This document shows, piece by piece, positions 1 through 5,806 of a DNA stretch of 12,935 nucleotides. Source of the DNA: Streptomyces rubellomurinus (GTDB lineage Bacteria; Actinomycetota; Actinomycetes; Streptomycetales; Streptomycetaceae); assembly GCF_000961885.1 (NCBI RefSeq), contig NZ_JZKH01000145.1:1-12935 (forward strand), in the 5' to 3' direction. The notes beneath the pieces were generated by a model. It was not told the DNA's origin, made no database searches, and worked only from the letters and a program-made list of their open reading frames with translations. A program made the translations under genes and the position numbers. Position 1 is the first letter of the stretch. The number at the start of each line of letters is the position of its first letter.

Positions 1-7
1 CGTCTCA

Positions 8-27
8 CCCCCACCCACCCCCCACCC
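8..27. promoter_or_regulatory. C-rich leader tract before the GH6 start (template-strand G-quadruplex motif)
   Basis: Four runs of three or more C (8-12, 14-16, 18-23, 25-27) are separated by single A bases. The complementary strand therefore fits the G-quadruplex consensus with 1-nt loops. The tract ends two bases before the Shine-Dalgarno sequence of the GH6 gene. The motif is seen directly; any role, such as an unpaired leader or template-strand quadruplex, is inference. The promoter itself lies outside the window. Confidence 0.45.
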
Positions 28-41
28 GTGGAGGAAGCACC

Positions 42-1016
42 ATGCGCCGCTCGCTCCGCAGGCTCTCCCTGCTCCTGGCCCCCGCGCTCACCGCCCTCGT
101 GGTCGCCGCCCACCCCGGAACCGCGTACGCCGCCGACCCCACCACCATGACCAGCGGCTTCTACGTCGACCCCGACTCCAGCGCCCAGCAGTGGCTCAAC
201 GCCAACCCCGGCGACGGCCGCGCCCCCGCCATCCGGTCGTCGATCGCCAACGTGCCGACGGCGCGCTGGTTCGGCAACTGGAGCGGCACCATCGGAACGG
301 CGACCGGAGCCTTCGTCGGCGCCGCGGCCGCCCACGGCAAACTGCCGGTCCTGGTGGCGTACAACATCCCCAACCGCGACATCTGCGCCGGCCAGTCGGG
401 CGGCGGAGCGGGTTCCGACGCCGACTACGCCACCTGGATCGCCGCCTTCGCCGGCGGCATCGGCAACCGGCCCGCGGTGGTCGTCCTCGAACCCGACTCG
501 CTCGGCGACGAGAGCTGCATGACGCAGAACCAGATCACCGCCCGCAACGCCCTGCTGCGCAACGCCATCGCCCAGTTCAACGCCAAGGCGCCCAACACCT
601 GGGTCTACCTGGACGCCGGGAACCCGGCTTGGCTCAGCGCCGACACCATGGCCCGTCACCTGGCCGCGGCCGGCGTGAGCGGAGCCCACGGCTTCTCGCT
701 CAACGTGTCCAACTTCCTCCCGACCGCGCAGAACACGGCGTACGGGAACGCCGTCAACGCGTCGCTGCGGTCGGCGAACGGGTTCACCAAGCCGTTCGTG
801 GTCGACACCAGCCGCAACGGCAACGGATCGGACGGCGCCTGGTGCAACCCGGCCGGACGCAGGATCGGCACGCCCACGCAGGTCGGCGGCGGCGCCGAGA
901 TGCTGCTGTGGATCAAGGCGCCGGGCGAGTCGGACGGCAACTGCGGCACCGGCGCCGGCTCGACGGCCGGACAGTTCCTGCCGCAGGTCGCCTACAACCT
1001 GATCCACGGCTACTGA
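42..1016 (+). CDS. Secreted GH6 endoglucanase (cellulase), catalytic domain only
   Basis: This 324-aa protein is a glycoside hydrolase family 6 enzyme, expected to cut internal beta-1,4 bonds of cellulose outside the cell with inversion. A Sec signal peptide has an arginine-rich start, a hydrophobic core (about 8-23) and likely cleavage after AYA (28-30). GH6 landmarks follow: YNIPNRD with Asp113, VLEPDSLG with Asp152 (the expected general acid), VYLDAGNPAW (188-197), VVDTSRNGNG (253-262) and KAPGESDG with Asp298. Four catalytic-domain cysteines (115, 159, 268, 301) fit the two conserved GH6 disulfides. There is no linker or carbohydrate-binding module. The ATG is supported by GGAGG at 30-34 with 7-nt spacing. 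The gene converges on the GH62 gene. Endoglucanase rather than cellobiohydrolase is inferred from the short length and overall resemblance to small Streptomyces GH6 enzymes. Confidence 0.95.
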   Translation: MRRSLRRLSLLLAPALTALVVAAHPGTAYAADPTTMTSGFYVDPDSSAQQWLNANPGDGRAPAIRSSIANVPTARWFGNWSGTIGTATGAFVGAAAAHGKLPVLVAYNIPNRDICAGQSGGGAGSDADYATWIAAFAGGIGNRPAVVVLEPDSLGDESCMTQNQITARNALLRNAIAQFNAKAPNTWVYLDAGNPAWLSADTMARHLAAAGVSGAHGFSLNVSNFLPTAQNTAYGNAVNASLRSANGFTKPFVVDTSRNGNGSDGAWCNPAGRRIGTPTQVGGGAEMLLWIKAPGESDGNCGTGAGSTAGQFLPQVAYNLIHGY

Positions 1017-1051
1017 CCCCGAGGAACCGACAGAGCTCACGGGGCAAAGTC

Positions 1052-1065
1052 TGTTAACGCTCACA
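1052..1065. promoter_or_regulatory. Orphan LacI-operator-like site between convergent genes
   Basis: TGTTAACGCTCACA is an imperfect palindrome around a central CG (five of seven base pairs match), the form used by LacI-family operators. It matches the site at 4544-4557 at 12 of 14 positions. It lies 35 nt after the GH6 stop, beside the terminator hairpin, where an operator is not expected. It may be a relic, a binding site with no local target, or chance. Confidence 0.3.
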
Positions 1066-1074
1066 AAAGAAGGC

Positions 1075-1106
1075 GCGACCCCGGCCGGACATCCTGCCGG
1101 GGTCGC
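1075..1106. terminator. Terminator hairpin shared by convergent GH6 and GH62 genes
   Basis: A perfect 11-bp stem pairs GCGACCCCGGC (1075-1085) with GCCGGGGTCGC (1096-1106) around a 10-nt loop. On the minus strand it is followed by a T-rich run (CTTCTTTT, complement of 1064-1072), so it looks like a proper intrinsic terminator for the GH11-GH62 transcript. On the plus strand there is no T-run, but the stem could still stop GH6 transcripts. Confidence 0.8.
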
Positions 1107-1132
1107 GGTGTGCGCGGGGTGGTGAGAGCCGG

Positions 1133-2188
1133 TCAGCGGTGCTGGAGGGTCAGCAGGCCCGGGCGCCAGGGCAGCTGGTCGTAGGGGCCGGTCGCGTTGG
1201 GGGCCTTGCCCTGGTAGAGGAGCTGCAGGTTGCAGGGGTCGATGGTCATGGTCTGGTCGGGGTTGTTGCGGACCAGGTCGCCGTGGCTGATGTCGTTGGT
1301 CCAGTTGGCGCCGCTGTTGGCCTTGCCGGCGAAGGGGGCGTTCTCGCTGCCGGCCTGCGGGGTCCACGAACCGTTGAGGCTGGTGGCGGTGAAGGAGCGG
1401 AAGTAGCGCTGCTCGGTCGCGCCCCGGGCTTCGACGATCATGAGGTACTGGTTCCGGTCCTTGACCTTGTAGACCTGGGGGGCCTCGAAGAGGTTCTTCA
1501 CCGTGTCGGTCATGACGGTGGTGTAGGAGGAGCCGAAGTTGCCCGGGAAGTTCCCGATCGGCATGCTCGCCCGGTAGATGCTGCCGTTGTCACCGGCGAA
1601 GAACAGGTACATGTTCTGGCCGTCGGCGATCAGGGTCTGGTCGATCGGCCCGGTGCCGGAGTTGGGGATGCTGCCGGTGAACAGCGGCTGCGGCGCGGAC
1701 CAGCCGTTGGGGTTCGTCGGGTTGGTCGACGTGCGGTAGACGAAGGGCCACTGGCCCCACTGGTACGCCAGCACCCAGATGTTCTTGGGGGCGAAGTAGA
1801 ACAGCGTGGGCGCCACCGCGGCCTGGCCCATCCCGGTCTGTCCGGTCGAGGCCATGTCCGACCAGTTGGAGAAGGGGCTGAACATCATCGAGCCGTACGA
1901 GGACCCCGACACGTTCGAGGCGTAGATCAGGTGCTTGCCGTTGTAGACCACGTCGGTGAAGTCCTTCACCGAGGCCCACCCGTTCGCCGGCTGCGCCAGC
2001 GCACCCGTCGACGACCAGTGGTACGTCGACGGCAGGGCGCAGCCGAGCTCGCCGGCGCCCGTCCGCGCGGTGTCGGCGGCGGCCTGTGCGGTGGTGACGC
2101 CGAGCGTGGCGGCCAGCGCCGCCACGGCCGCGACCACGGCGGTGAGCGCCCTGGTCGGCCGACCCGGGCCGGACTTCCGTGCACGCAT
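1133..2188 (-). CDS. Secreted GH62 alpha-L-arabinofuranosidase
   Basis: This 351-aa enzyme is expected to remove arabinofuranosyl side chains from arabinoxylan outside the cell. A long signal peptide (hydrophobic about 14-33) ends near AQA (34-36). The GH62 fold follows from C50-LPSTYHW. Expected active-site residues are Asp76 (KDFTD, base), Asp183 (PIDQ, pKa modulator) and Glu234 (FEAPQ, acid). Other family motifs are [10 protein letters not shown] (82-91), [12 protein letters not shown] (125-136) and QWPFVYRTS (146-154). No binding module is present, unlike many Streptomyces GH62 enzymes. The ATG at 2188 is chosen because AAGGAG (2195-2200) lies 6 nt upstream; another ATG at 2206 overlaps the GH11 stop as ATGA but has no ribosome binding site. 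The gene starts 14 nt after the GH11 stop, so the two are cotranscribed and probably translationally coupled. Confidence 0.95.
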   Translation of the reverse strand: MRARKSGPGRPTRALTAVVAAVAALAATLGVTTAQAAADTARTGAGELGCALPSTYHWSSTGALAQPANGWASVKDFTDVVYNGKHLIYASNVSGSSYGSMMFSPFSNWSDMASTGQTGMGQAAVAPTLFYFAPKNIWVLAYQWGQWPFVYRTSTNPTNPNGWSAPQPLFTGSIPNSGTGPIDQTLIADGQNMYLFFAGDNGSIYRASMPIGNFPGNFGSSYTTVMTDTVKNLFEAPQVYKVKDRNQYLMIVEARGATEQRYFRSFTATSLNGSWTPQAGSENAPFAGKANSGANWTNDISHGDLVRNNPDQTMTIDPCNLQLLYQGKAPNATGPYDQLPWRPGLLTLQHR

Positions 2189-2202
2189 GGGGATCTCCTT
2201 CG

Positions 2203-2895
2203 TCATCGGGCGCTCACGGTGAGGTCGGAGCTGCCGCTGCTCCGGTAGCCCTCGGTCGCCAGGATTTCGTAGTTCATGGTGCCGAGGCGCATGCCGTGCC
2301 CGGCCCAGGCGTCGAAGTGGTTCGCGACGGTGATCGTCCCGCCGGTGCGCGTGCCCCGGCGGACGCTCCAGTACTGGTTGAAGGTCCTGATGCCCTCGAT
2401 GGACGGGGCGTTGTAGCGCGTCGTCTCGTAGATGTCGTAGGTGCCGCCGTCGCTGGTGACGGTGCCCTTGTACGCGCCGCTCGGCCGGTAGGAGCCGTAG
2501 TTGTCGACGACGTAGTACTCGACGAGCGGGTTGGTGCTCCAGCCGTAGAGCGACAGGTAGGCGTTGCCGTTGGTGCTCCAGGTGCCCGAGTAGGAGACCG
2601 GCCTGCGCGAGCCGGTGCTCCAGCCCTTGCCGGCCACGAAGTTGCCGGCGTTGGACCAGGAGGTGCCGTAGCGACCGCCGCCGTTGAGCGACATCGAGAC
2701 CGCGCCGGAGCCCTCGGTCCAGAACGAGTAGAAGTACCCGCCGTCGGTGCCGGTCTGGTTCGTGGTCACGGTGGCGGCGTCGGCGGTGCCGGGCAAGACC
2801 AGGACGACGGCGAGGGCCGGCACGATGAGGTGCGCCTTGCGGACGGTCCGCCGGAGGCGGCCGACCTTGCGGCTCTTGGGGTGGGGAGCGTTCAC
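2203..2895 (-). CDS. Secreted GH11 endo-1,4-beta-xylanase
   Basis: This 230-aa protein is a GH11 xylanase that cuts the xylan backbone with retention. A basic N-region (to residue 20) and hydrophobic segment (23-34) lead to the likely cleavage site ADA (38-40). No clean twin-arginine motif is seen, so Sec export is favoured. The catalytic pair is Glu126 (NPLVEYY, nucleophile) and Glu215 (ATEGY, acid/base). Asn85 in GNFVAGKGW is the residue that in this family goes with a neutral rather than acidic pH optimum. The thumb is near 160-170 ([10 protein letters not shown]). The protein ends right after the fold, with no linker or binding module. Start: GTG at 2895 places a normal signal peptide, with a weak AGGA about 11-13 nt upstream; GTG at 2949 is in frame but has no ribosome binding site and would add a proline/histidine-rich extension. 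First gene of a bicistron with GH62. Confidence 0.94.
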   Translation of the reverse strand: MNAPHPKSRKVGRLRRTVRKAHLIVPALAVVLVLPGTADAATVTTNQTGTDGGYFYSFWTEGSGAVSMSLNGGGRYGTSWSNAGNFVAGKGWSTGSRRPVSYSGTWSTNGNAYLSLYGWSTNPLVEYYVVDNYGSYRPSGAYKGTVTSDGGTYDIYETTRYNAPSIEGIRTFNQYWSVRRGTRTGGTITVANHFDAWAGHGMRLGTMNYEILATEGYRSSGSSDLTVSAR

Positions 2896-2999
2896 GGAGG
2901 TGATCCGTCCTGCCGAATGGGTGGGGGTGGGGCGCCGGTCCTGTGCCACGGGGAGGAAGCCGGCTGGTCGTCAGTTCCGCGCTGCCCCACGCGGATTGG

Positions 3000-3019
3000 C
3001 GACCTCGGGGCCGAGGTCG
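3000..3019 (-). other. Hairpin in the GH11 mRNA leader
   Basis: CGACCTCG (3000-3007) pairs perfectly with CGAGGTCG (3012-3019) around a 4-nt loop. It would form about 15-35 nt after the predicted transcription start of the GH11 operon and about 100 nt before the GTG. There is no following T-run, so a 5' stabilising or pausing element is more likely than a terminator. The function is inferred. Confidence 0.4.
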
Positions 3020-3042
3020 GGAGCCGCGGCCATTGGCACGAC

Positions 3043-3072
3043 AGTGTTGGCCTGCGCGTGACAAGCTGTCAA
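3043..3072 (-). promoter_or_regulatory. Predicted GH11-GH62 promoter
   Basis: On the minus strand a perfect TTGACA (-35, 3067-3072) is followed after 18 nt by AACACT (-10, 3043-3048). Transcription would start near 3036, giving a leader of about 140 nt. The nearest CTTTCG-type box overlaps the -35 element and another lies 21 bp upstream, as expected for a regulated promoter. Confidence 0.55.
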
Positions 3073-3101
3073 TGCTTTCGACAGGGTGAGCGAAAGTGTC
3101 G
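3070..3101. promoter_or_regulatory. Promoter-proximal pair of CGAAAGTTTCG-like boxes
   Basis: CGAAAGTGTCG at 3091-3101 has one mismatch to the palindrome CGAAAGTTTCG. CAATGCTTTCG at 3070-3080 keeps one full half-site and has three mismatches to the reverse complement. Centres are 21 bp apart, two helical turns. The proximal box overlaps the -35 hexamer. Similar CGAAA-N-TTTCG boxes are known from Streptomyces xylanase promoters (recalled, not searched). Confidence 0.55.
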
Positions 3102-3198
3102 GTCCTGTGTGGTCCAGTCCACCTCAGGAGAATCCCTGGTCAAAGGCTTGCCTGTTGAGACATCCGTCGAGACCCTCGCGGATCCTCCACCTGTGAGC

Positions 3199-3251
3199 GG
3201 TAACTTTCGCGGGTCGGTCGAGCCTGGCGAGCGGATCGATCGAAAGTTTCG
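3199..3251. promoter_or_regulatory. Distal pair of CGAAAGTTTCG boxes, one perfect
   Basis: CGAAAGTTTCG at 3241-3251 is a perfect odd-length palindrome, and GGTAACTTTCG at 3199-3209 has two mismatches to its reverse complement. Centres are 42 bp apart, four helical turns. They lie 130-180 bp upstream of the GH11 -35 element; the perfect box ends 4 nt before the MFS stop codon. Confidence 0.6.
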
Positions 3252-3255
3252 GGCC

Positions 3256-4482
3256 TCACCGGGCGGGCGGGACCGGGCTTCCCGTGGCGGCGGCGCGGAC
3301 GAGCCAGAGCGTCGCCGCCAGGCACAGCGCGGAGACCGTCCCGAGCACCAGCGGCACCGAGCGGACGCCCAGCGACTCGATGGCCCGGCCGAGGGCCGGC
3401 CCCGCGACGACACCGCCGACCATCGAGGCGGCGATCACCAGCGCGCCGGCCCGGCGGGCGCGGGGTGCGGCGCGGTGGAGCCAGGGCAGCCCGGTGGGGA
3501 AGATCGGCGCGATGAACAGACCGACGCCCGCGTAGGCGTACGGGGCGACGCCCGGCACGGCCGCCAGCGCGAGGCAGGCCGTCATCCCCGCGCAGGACAC
3601 TGTGATGATCGACTCGGCGGAGAAGCGGAGCGTGATCGGGGCCACCAGGAAGCGTCCGGCGGTCATCATCAGCCAGTACACGGACGTGGCGGTGGCGGAG
3701 AGCCCGGCGCCGTAGCCGACGGCCTCCAGGTGCGTCGGCTCCCAGCCGCCCACACCCGCCTCGATGCCGACGTGCAGGACGTACAGGGTGACGAAGACGG
3801 CCAGCACCGAGCCCAGGCTGCGCCCGAGCACGCTCCCGGGGGCCCGGTCCGTGTCACCGGCGTCGCGCGTTGGCTGCGGGGCCCGGCCGTGCACACCGCG
3901 CAGGCACAGCAGCAACGGCAGGTTCGCCGCGGCGAAGGCGAGGAAGAGCGCCGGGTAGTGGTCGGCGCCGACCGCGCCCACGAGCGCGGGGCCGAGGACG
4001 GCGCCGATGCCGAAGTGGGCGTTGAGCACGTTCAGCATCGCCGCCGAGCGGCGGCCGAAGCCCACGGCGAAGAGCTGGTTCAGGCCGTAGTCGATGCCGC
4101 CGAAGCCGAGCCCGGCGAGCAGCGCCATCGCCAGGGCGGCCGGCCAGTCGGGGGCCAGGGCGAAGCTCGCCGCGCCGACCGCCATCAGCAGGTAGGAGGC
4201 GCCCAGGATCCGGCGGTTGCCGATGCGCCCGAGCAGGCGGTCGAAGACCAGGACGCCGGCCACGCCGCCGACGAAGTGCGCGCTCAGGCCCAGTCCGGCG
4301 GCCGCGGGGGAGAGGCCGAAGTCCTCCCGCAGTGCGGGGATCGCCGGTCCGTACAGGGCCTGGAGCGCTCCGATGAGGACGAACCCGGCGCAGGAGGCCA
4401 CCGTCGCGGTCGGGCTGAACAGCCGGGTGCCGGAGGCGGTGGAGGCCGCTTCGGCGCGCTGGGCGGTCGATCGGTCGGGCAC
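3256..4482 (-). CDS. MFS transporter, sugar permease-like
   Basis: This 408-aa membrane protein has about 12 hydrophobic segments in two halves joined by a hydrophilic loop (about 197-221), the major facilitator fold. DRLLGRIGNRR (81-91) fits the MFS loop 2-3 motif. LNVLNAHFGIGAVLGP (150-165) and GIEAGVGGW (239-247) resemble signatures of the fucose/glucose:proton symporter-like branch. A sugar or sugar-derivative substrate is therefore plausible, helped by the LacI gene just upstream on the same strand and xylan genes downstream; the substrate itself is unknown, and export cannot be excluded. The start is GTG at 4482 with GGAG (4488-4491) 5 nt upstream. A LacI-like operator candidate (4544-4557) lies 62-75 nt upstream of the start. 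Confidence 0.85.
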   Translation of the reverse strand: MPDRSTAQRAEAASTASGTRLFSPTATVASCAGFVLIGALQALYGPAIPALREDFGLSPAAAGLGLSAHFVGGVAGVLVFDRLLGRIGNRRILGASYLLMAVGAASFALAPDWPAALAMALLAGLGFGGIDYGLNQLFAVGFGRRSAAMLNVLNAHFGIGAVLGPALVGAVGADHYPALFLAFAAANLPLLLCLRGVHGRAPQPTRDAGDTDRAPGSVLGRSLGSVLAVFVTLYVLHVGIEAGVGGWEPTHLEAVGYGAGLSATATSVYWLMMTAGRFLVAPITLRFSAESIITVSCAGMTACLALAAVPGVAPYAYAGVGLFIAPIFPTGLPWLHRAAPRARRAGALVIAASMVGGVVAGPALGRAIESLGVRSVPLVLGTVSALCLAATLWLVRAAATGSPVPPAR

Positions 4483-4492
4483 GTGCGCTCCA

Positions 4493-4511
4493 GGGGGTGG
4501 GCAGGGGCGGG
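4493..4511. promoter_or_regulatory. G-run tract before the MFS start (template-strand G-quadruplex motif)
   Basis: Four G-runs (4493-4497, 4499-4501, 4504-4507, 4509-4511) with loops of 1-2 nt lie on the plus strand, the template strand for the MFS gene, ending 10 nt upstream of its GTG. The arrangement mirrors the tract before the GH6 gene. Function is inferred only. Confidence 0.4.
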
Positions 4512-4535
4512 TTGACCACGGGTCAGGGATCGTTC

Positions 4536-4573
4536 TCGACGACTGTGAACGCTCTCATCGCCGTTGTCGTCGA
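4536..4573. promoter_or_regulatory. LacI-like operator candidate nested in an 8-bp inverted repeat
   Basis: TCGACGAC (4536-4543) and GTCGTCGA (4566-4573) are perfect inverted repeats 22 bp apart. Between them lies TGTGAACGCTCTCA (4544-4557), an imperfect 14-bp palindrome around a central CG, the usual form of a LacI-family operator. It sits between the LacI stop (4612) and the MFS start, so it is a natural candidate for control of the transporter by that regulator. The inverted repeat could also be a hairpin ending lacI transcription. Confidence 0.45.
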
Positions 4574-4611
4574 CGCAAGGGGATTCGAGCGGGCCGGCCG
4601 TGCGCGCGTGC

Positions 4612-5616
4612 TCAGCCCGACGCCCGGACGACGAGCCGGGTGGGGAGCACGACCGATTCGCCGGGCGCCGGATCGCGCAGCAGCAACTCCAGGGCGCGGG
4701 CGCCGAGTTCCTCCACCGGCTGGCGGACGGTGGTCAGCCCGGGGCGGCACCGCGCCGCGACGGGGGCGTCGTCGAAGCCGATCAGCGCCACGTCCTCGGG
4801 CACCCGCAGCCCGCGCCGCCGCAGGGTCCGCAGGGCGCCGGCCGCCATCTGGTCGGAGGCGGCGAAGACCGCGTTCAACTCCGGCCGCTGGTCCAGCAGC
4901 CGCTGCATCGCGTGCTCGCCGGAGGCGCTGCCGAAGTCGCCGTACGCCACCGCGGGCCGGAGCGCGGCCGCCGCCGCCATCGCCTGCTGGTAGCCGGCCA
5001 GCCGGTCCGCGCCGGCCGCGGTGTCCGGCGGCCCGGCGATGGTGGCCACCGCCCGGCGCCCGGAGGCGCACAGCCGCCGCACCGCCTCCCTGGCGCCGGC
5101 CAGGTTGTCCGCGTCCACGAACGCCACCGTGCCGGGCTCCGGCGGGCGGCCCAGCGACACCACCGGGACCCTGGCGGCGTGCAGCAGCCGGATGAGCGCG
5201 GTGTCCCCCCAGGGGCCGACCAGCAGCACTCCGTCGACGTGGCCGCCGCACAGGTAGCGCAGCAGCGGCGGCCGCCGGGAGCGCCTGGGCACCGTGAAGA
5301 CGGCCAACTCCCGCTCCGCGCACGGCAGGGAGCGCCGCAGCCCGGCCAGCAGCCGCACCGGGAAGGCGTCCGCGTGGTACTGCGTCGGATCGCCGAAGAC
5401 CACGACGGCCACCACGCCCGTCCGCCGGGCACTGGGCGCCCGGCGGCGGACGTAGGCGAGCTCGTGCACCGCCCGTTCCACCCGGGCCGCCACGTCGGTG
5501 GAGACCCGGGCGGAACGGTTCAGCACCCGGGAGGCGGTCGCGATGGAGACACCGGCCCGGCGGGCGACCTCGGCCAGGGTCGGAGCGGGGTCGGTGCTGG
5601 GGAAGGTCTGAGGCAT
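4612..5616 (-). CDS. LacI-family transcriptional regulator with atypical hinge
   Basis: This 334-aa regulator has an N-terminal helix-turn-helix (LAEVARRAGVSIATASRVLN, 14-33) and a periplasmic-binding-protein-like sensor domain ending with FAASDQMAAGAL and VPEDVALIGFDD, both typical of the family. The hinge is odd: after LAY (53-55) it reads VRRRAPSARRT (56-66), three residues shorter than in CebR of this window, without the usual PN and without the leucine that normally inserts into the centre of the operator. The reading frame through the region is clean. The ATG at 5616 is chosen because the DNA-binding domain starts about 13 residues later; the frame stays open upstream but only across tandem repeats. 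A weak AGGA lies about 9 nt before the start. It is the likely local controller of the MFS gene; its ligand is unknown. Confidence 0.9.
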   Translation of the reverse strand: MPQTFPSTDPAPTLAEVARRAGVSIATASRVLNRSARVSTDVAARVERAVHELAYVRRRAPSARRTGVVAVVVFGDPTQYHADAFPVRLLAGLRRSLPCAERELAVFTVPRRSRRPPLLRYLCGGHVDGVLLVGPWGDTALIRLLHAARVPVVSLGRPPEPGTVAFVDADNLAGAREAVRRLCASGRRAVATIAGPPDTAAGADRLAGYQQAMAAAAALRPAVAYGDFGSASGEHAMQRLLDQRPELNAVFAASDQMAAGALRTLRRRGLRVPEDVALIGFDDAPVAARCRPGLTTVRQPVEELGARALELLLRDPAPGESVVLPTRLVVRASG

Positions 5617-5665
5617 GGGGGCCGTCCTGGATCGACACTCGACACGGGAACTGCACCCCGAACAC

Positions 5666-5736
5666 ATCGCGCGGAACTCCATGCGCGGAACTCCATGCGC
5701 GGAATTCATCGCACGGAGCACATCGCGCGGAACTCG
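5666..5736. repeat. Five imperfect 13-15 bp tandem repeats upstream of lacI-type gene
   Basis: Units start at 5666, 5681, 5695, 5708 and 5722 and follow the pattern ATgCGCGGAACTCC; the second and third are nearly identical. They lie 50-120 nt upstream of the regulator's ATG, in the leader or promoter. On the coding strand each unit contains a GAGTTCCGCGC-like core. They may be a repeated binding site or a slippage-generated array. Confidence 0.6.
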
Positions 5737-5768
5737 TCGCGCGCCGGTTGACCCACCGCTGCCAGCTT

Positions 5769-5788
5769 CGCCGGTCCGCTGACCGGCG
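5769..5788. terminator. Hairpin after bglC, likely operon terminator
   Basis: CGCCGGTC (5769-5776) and GACCGGCG (5781-5788) form a perfect 8-bp stem with a 4-nt loop, beginning 18 nt after the bglC stop on the minus strand. No T-run follows, common in high-GC actinomycete terminators. A TTGACG (5787-5792, minus strand) at its edge could also be the -35 element for the downstream lacI-type gene. Confidence 0.6.
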
Positions 5789-5806
5789 TCAAGGGAACGG
5801 GCGCGC

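Larger units (their letters stand above)
2896..3255 (-). promoter_or_regulatory. Intergenic regulatory region upstream of the GH11-GH62 operon
   Basis: These 360 bases carry no convincing gene. From the GH11 side they hold a C-rich leader tract (2919-2932), a leader hairpin (3000-3019), a promoter (-10 at 3043-3048, -35 at 3067-3072) and four CGAAA-N-TTTCG-type boxes (3070-3080, 3091-3101, 3199-3209, 3241-3251). An imperfect stem at 3103-3129 (TCCTG and GTGG pairing with CCAC and CAGGA) could be a weak terminator for the MFS gene, whose stop is at 3256. Confidence 0.7.

Noticed and set aside
2896..2949. Longer GH11 start (GTG at 2949)
   Set aside because: No ribosome binding site. It would put an 18-residue Pro/His/Arg-containing extension before a normal signal peptide.
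2189..3064. Upstream extension of the GH62 frame to 3064 (643 residues)
   Set aside because: The extra part overlaps the whole GH11 gene in another frame and is arginine/histidine-rich. The signal peptide and AAGGAG fix the start at 2188.
4362..4371. GGAGCGCTCC palindrome resembling a CebR half-operator
   Set aside because: It lies inside the MFS coding sequence and lacks the outer bases of the CebR box. Such 10-mers are expected by chance in this DNA.
2179..4515. Long plus-strand open frame (778 codons) opposite the GH11 gene and the MFS gene
   Set aside because: Its product is low-complexity Arg/Gly/Ala/Asp/Gln-rich with no domain. It is the antisense shadow of genes with clear homology, common in GC-rich DNA.
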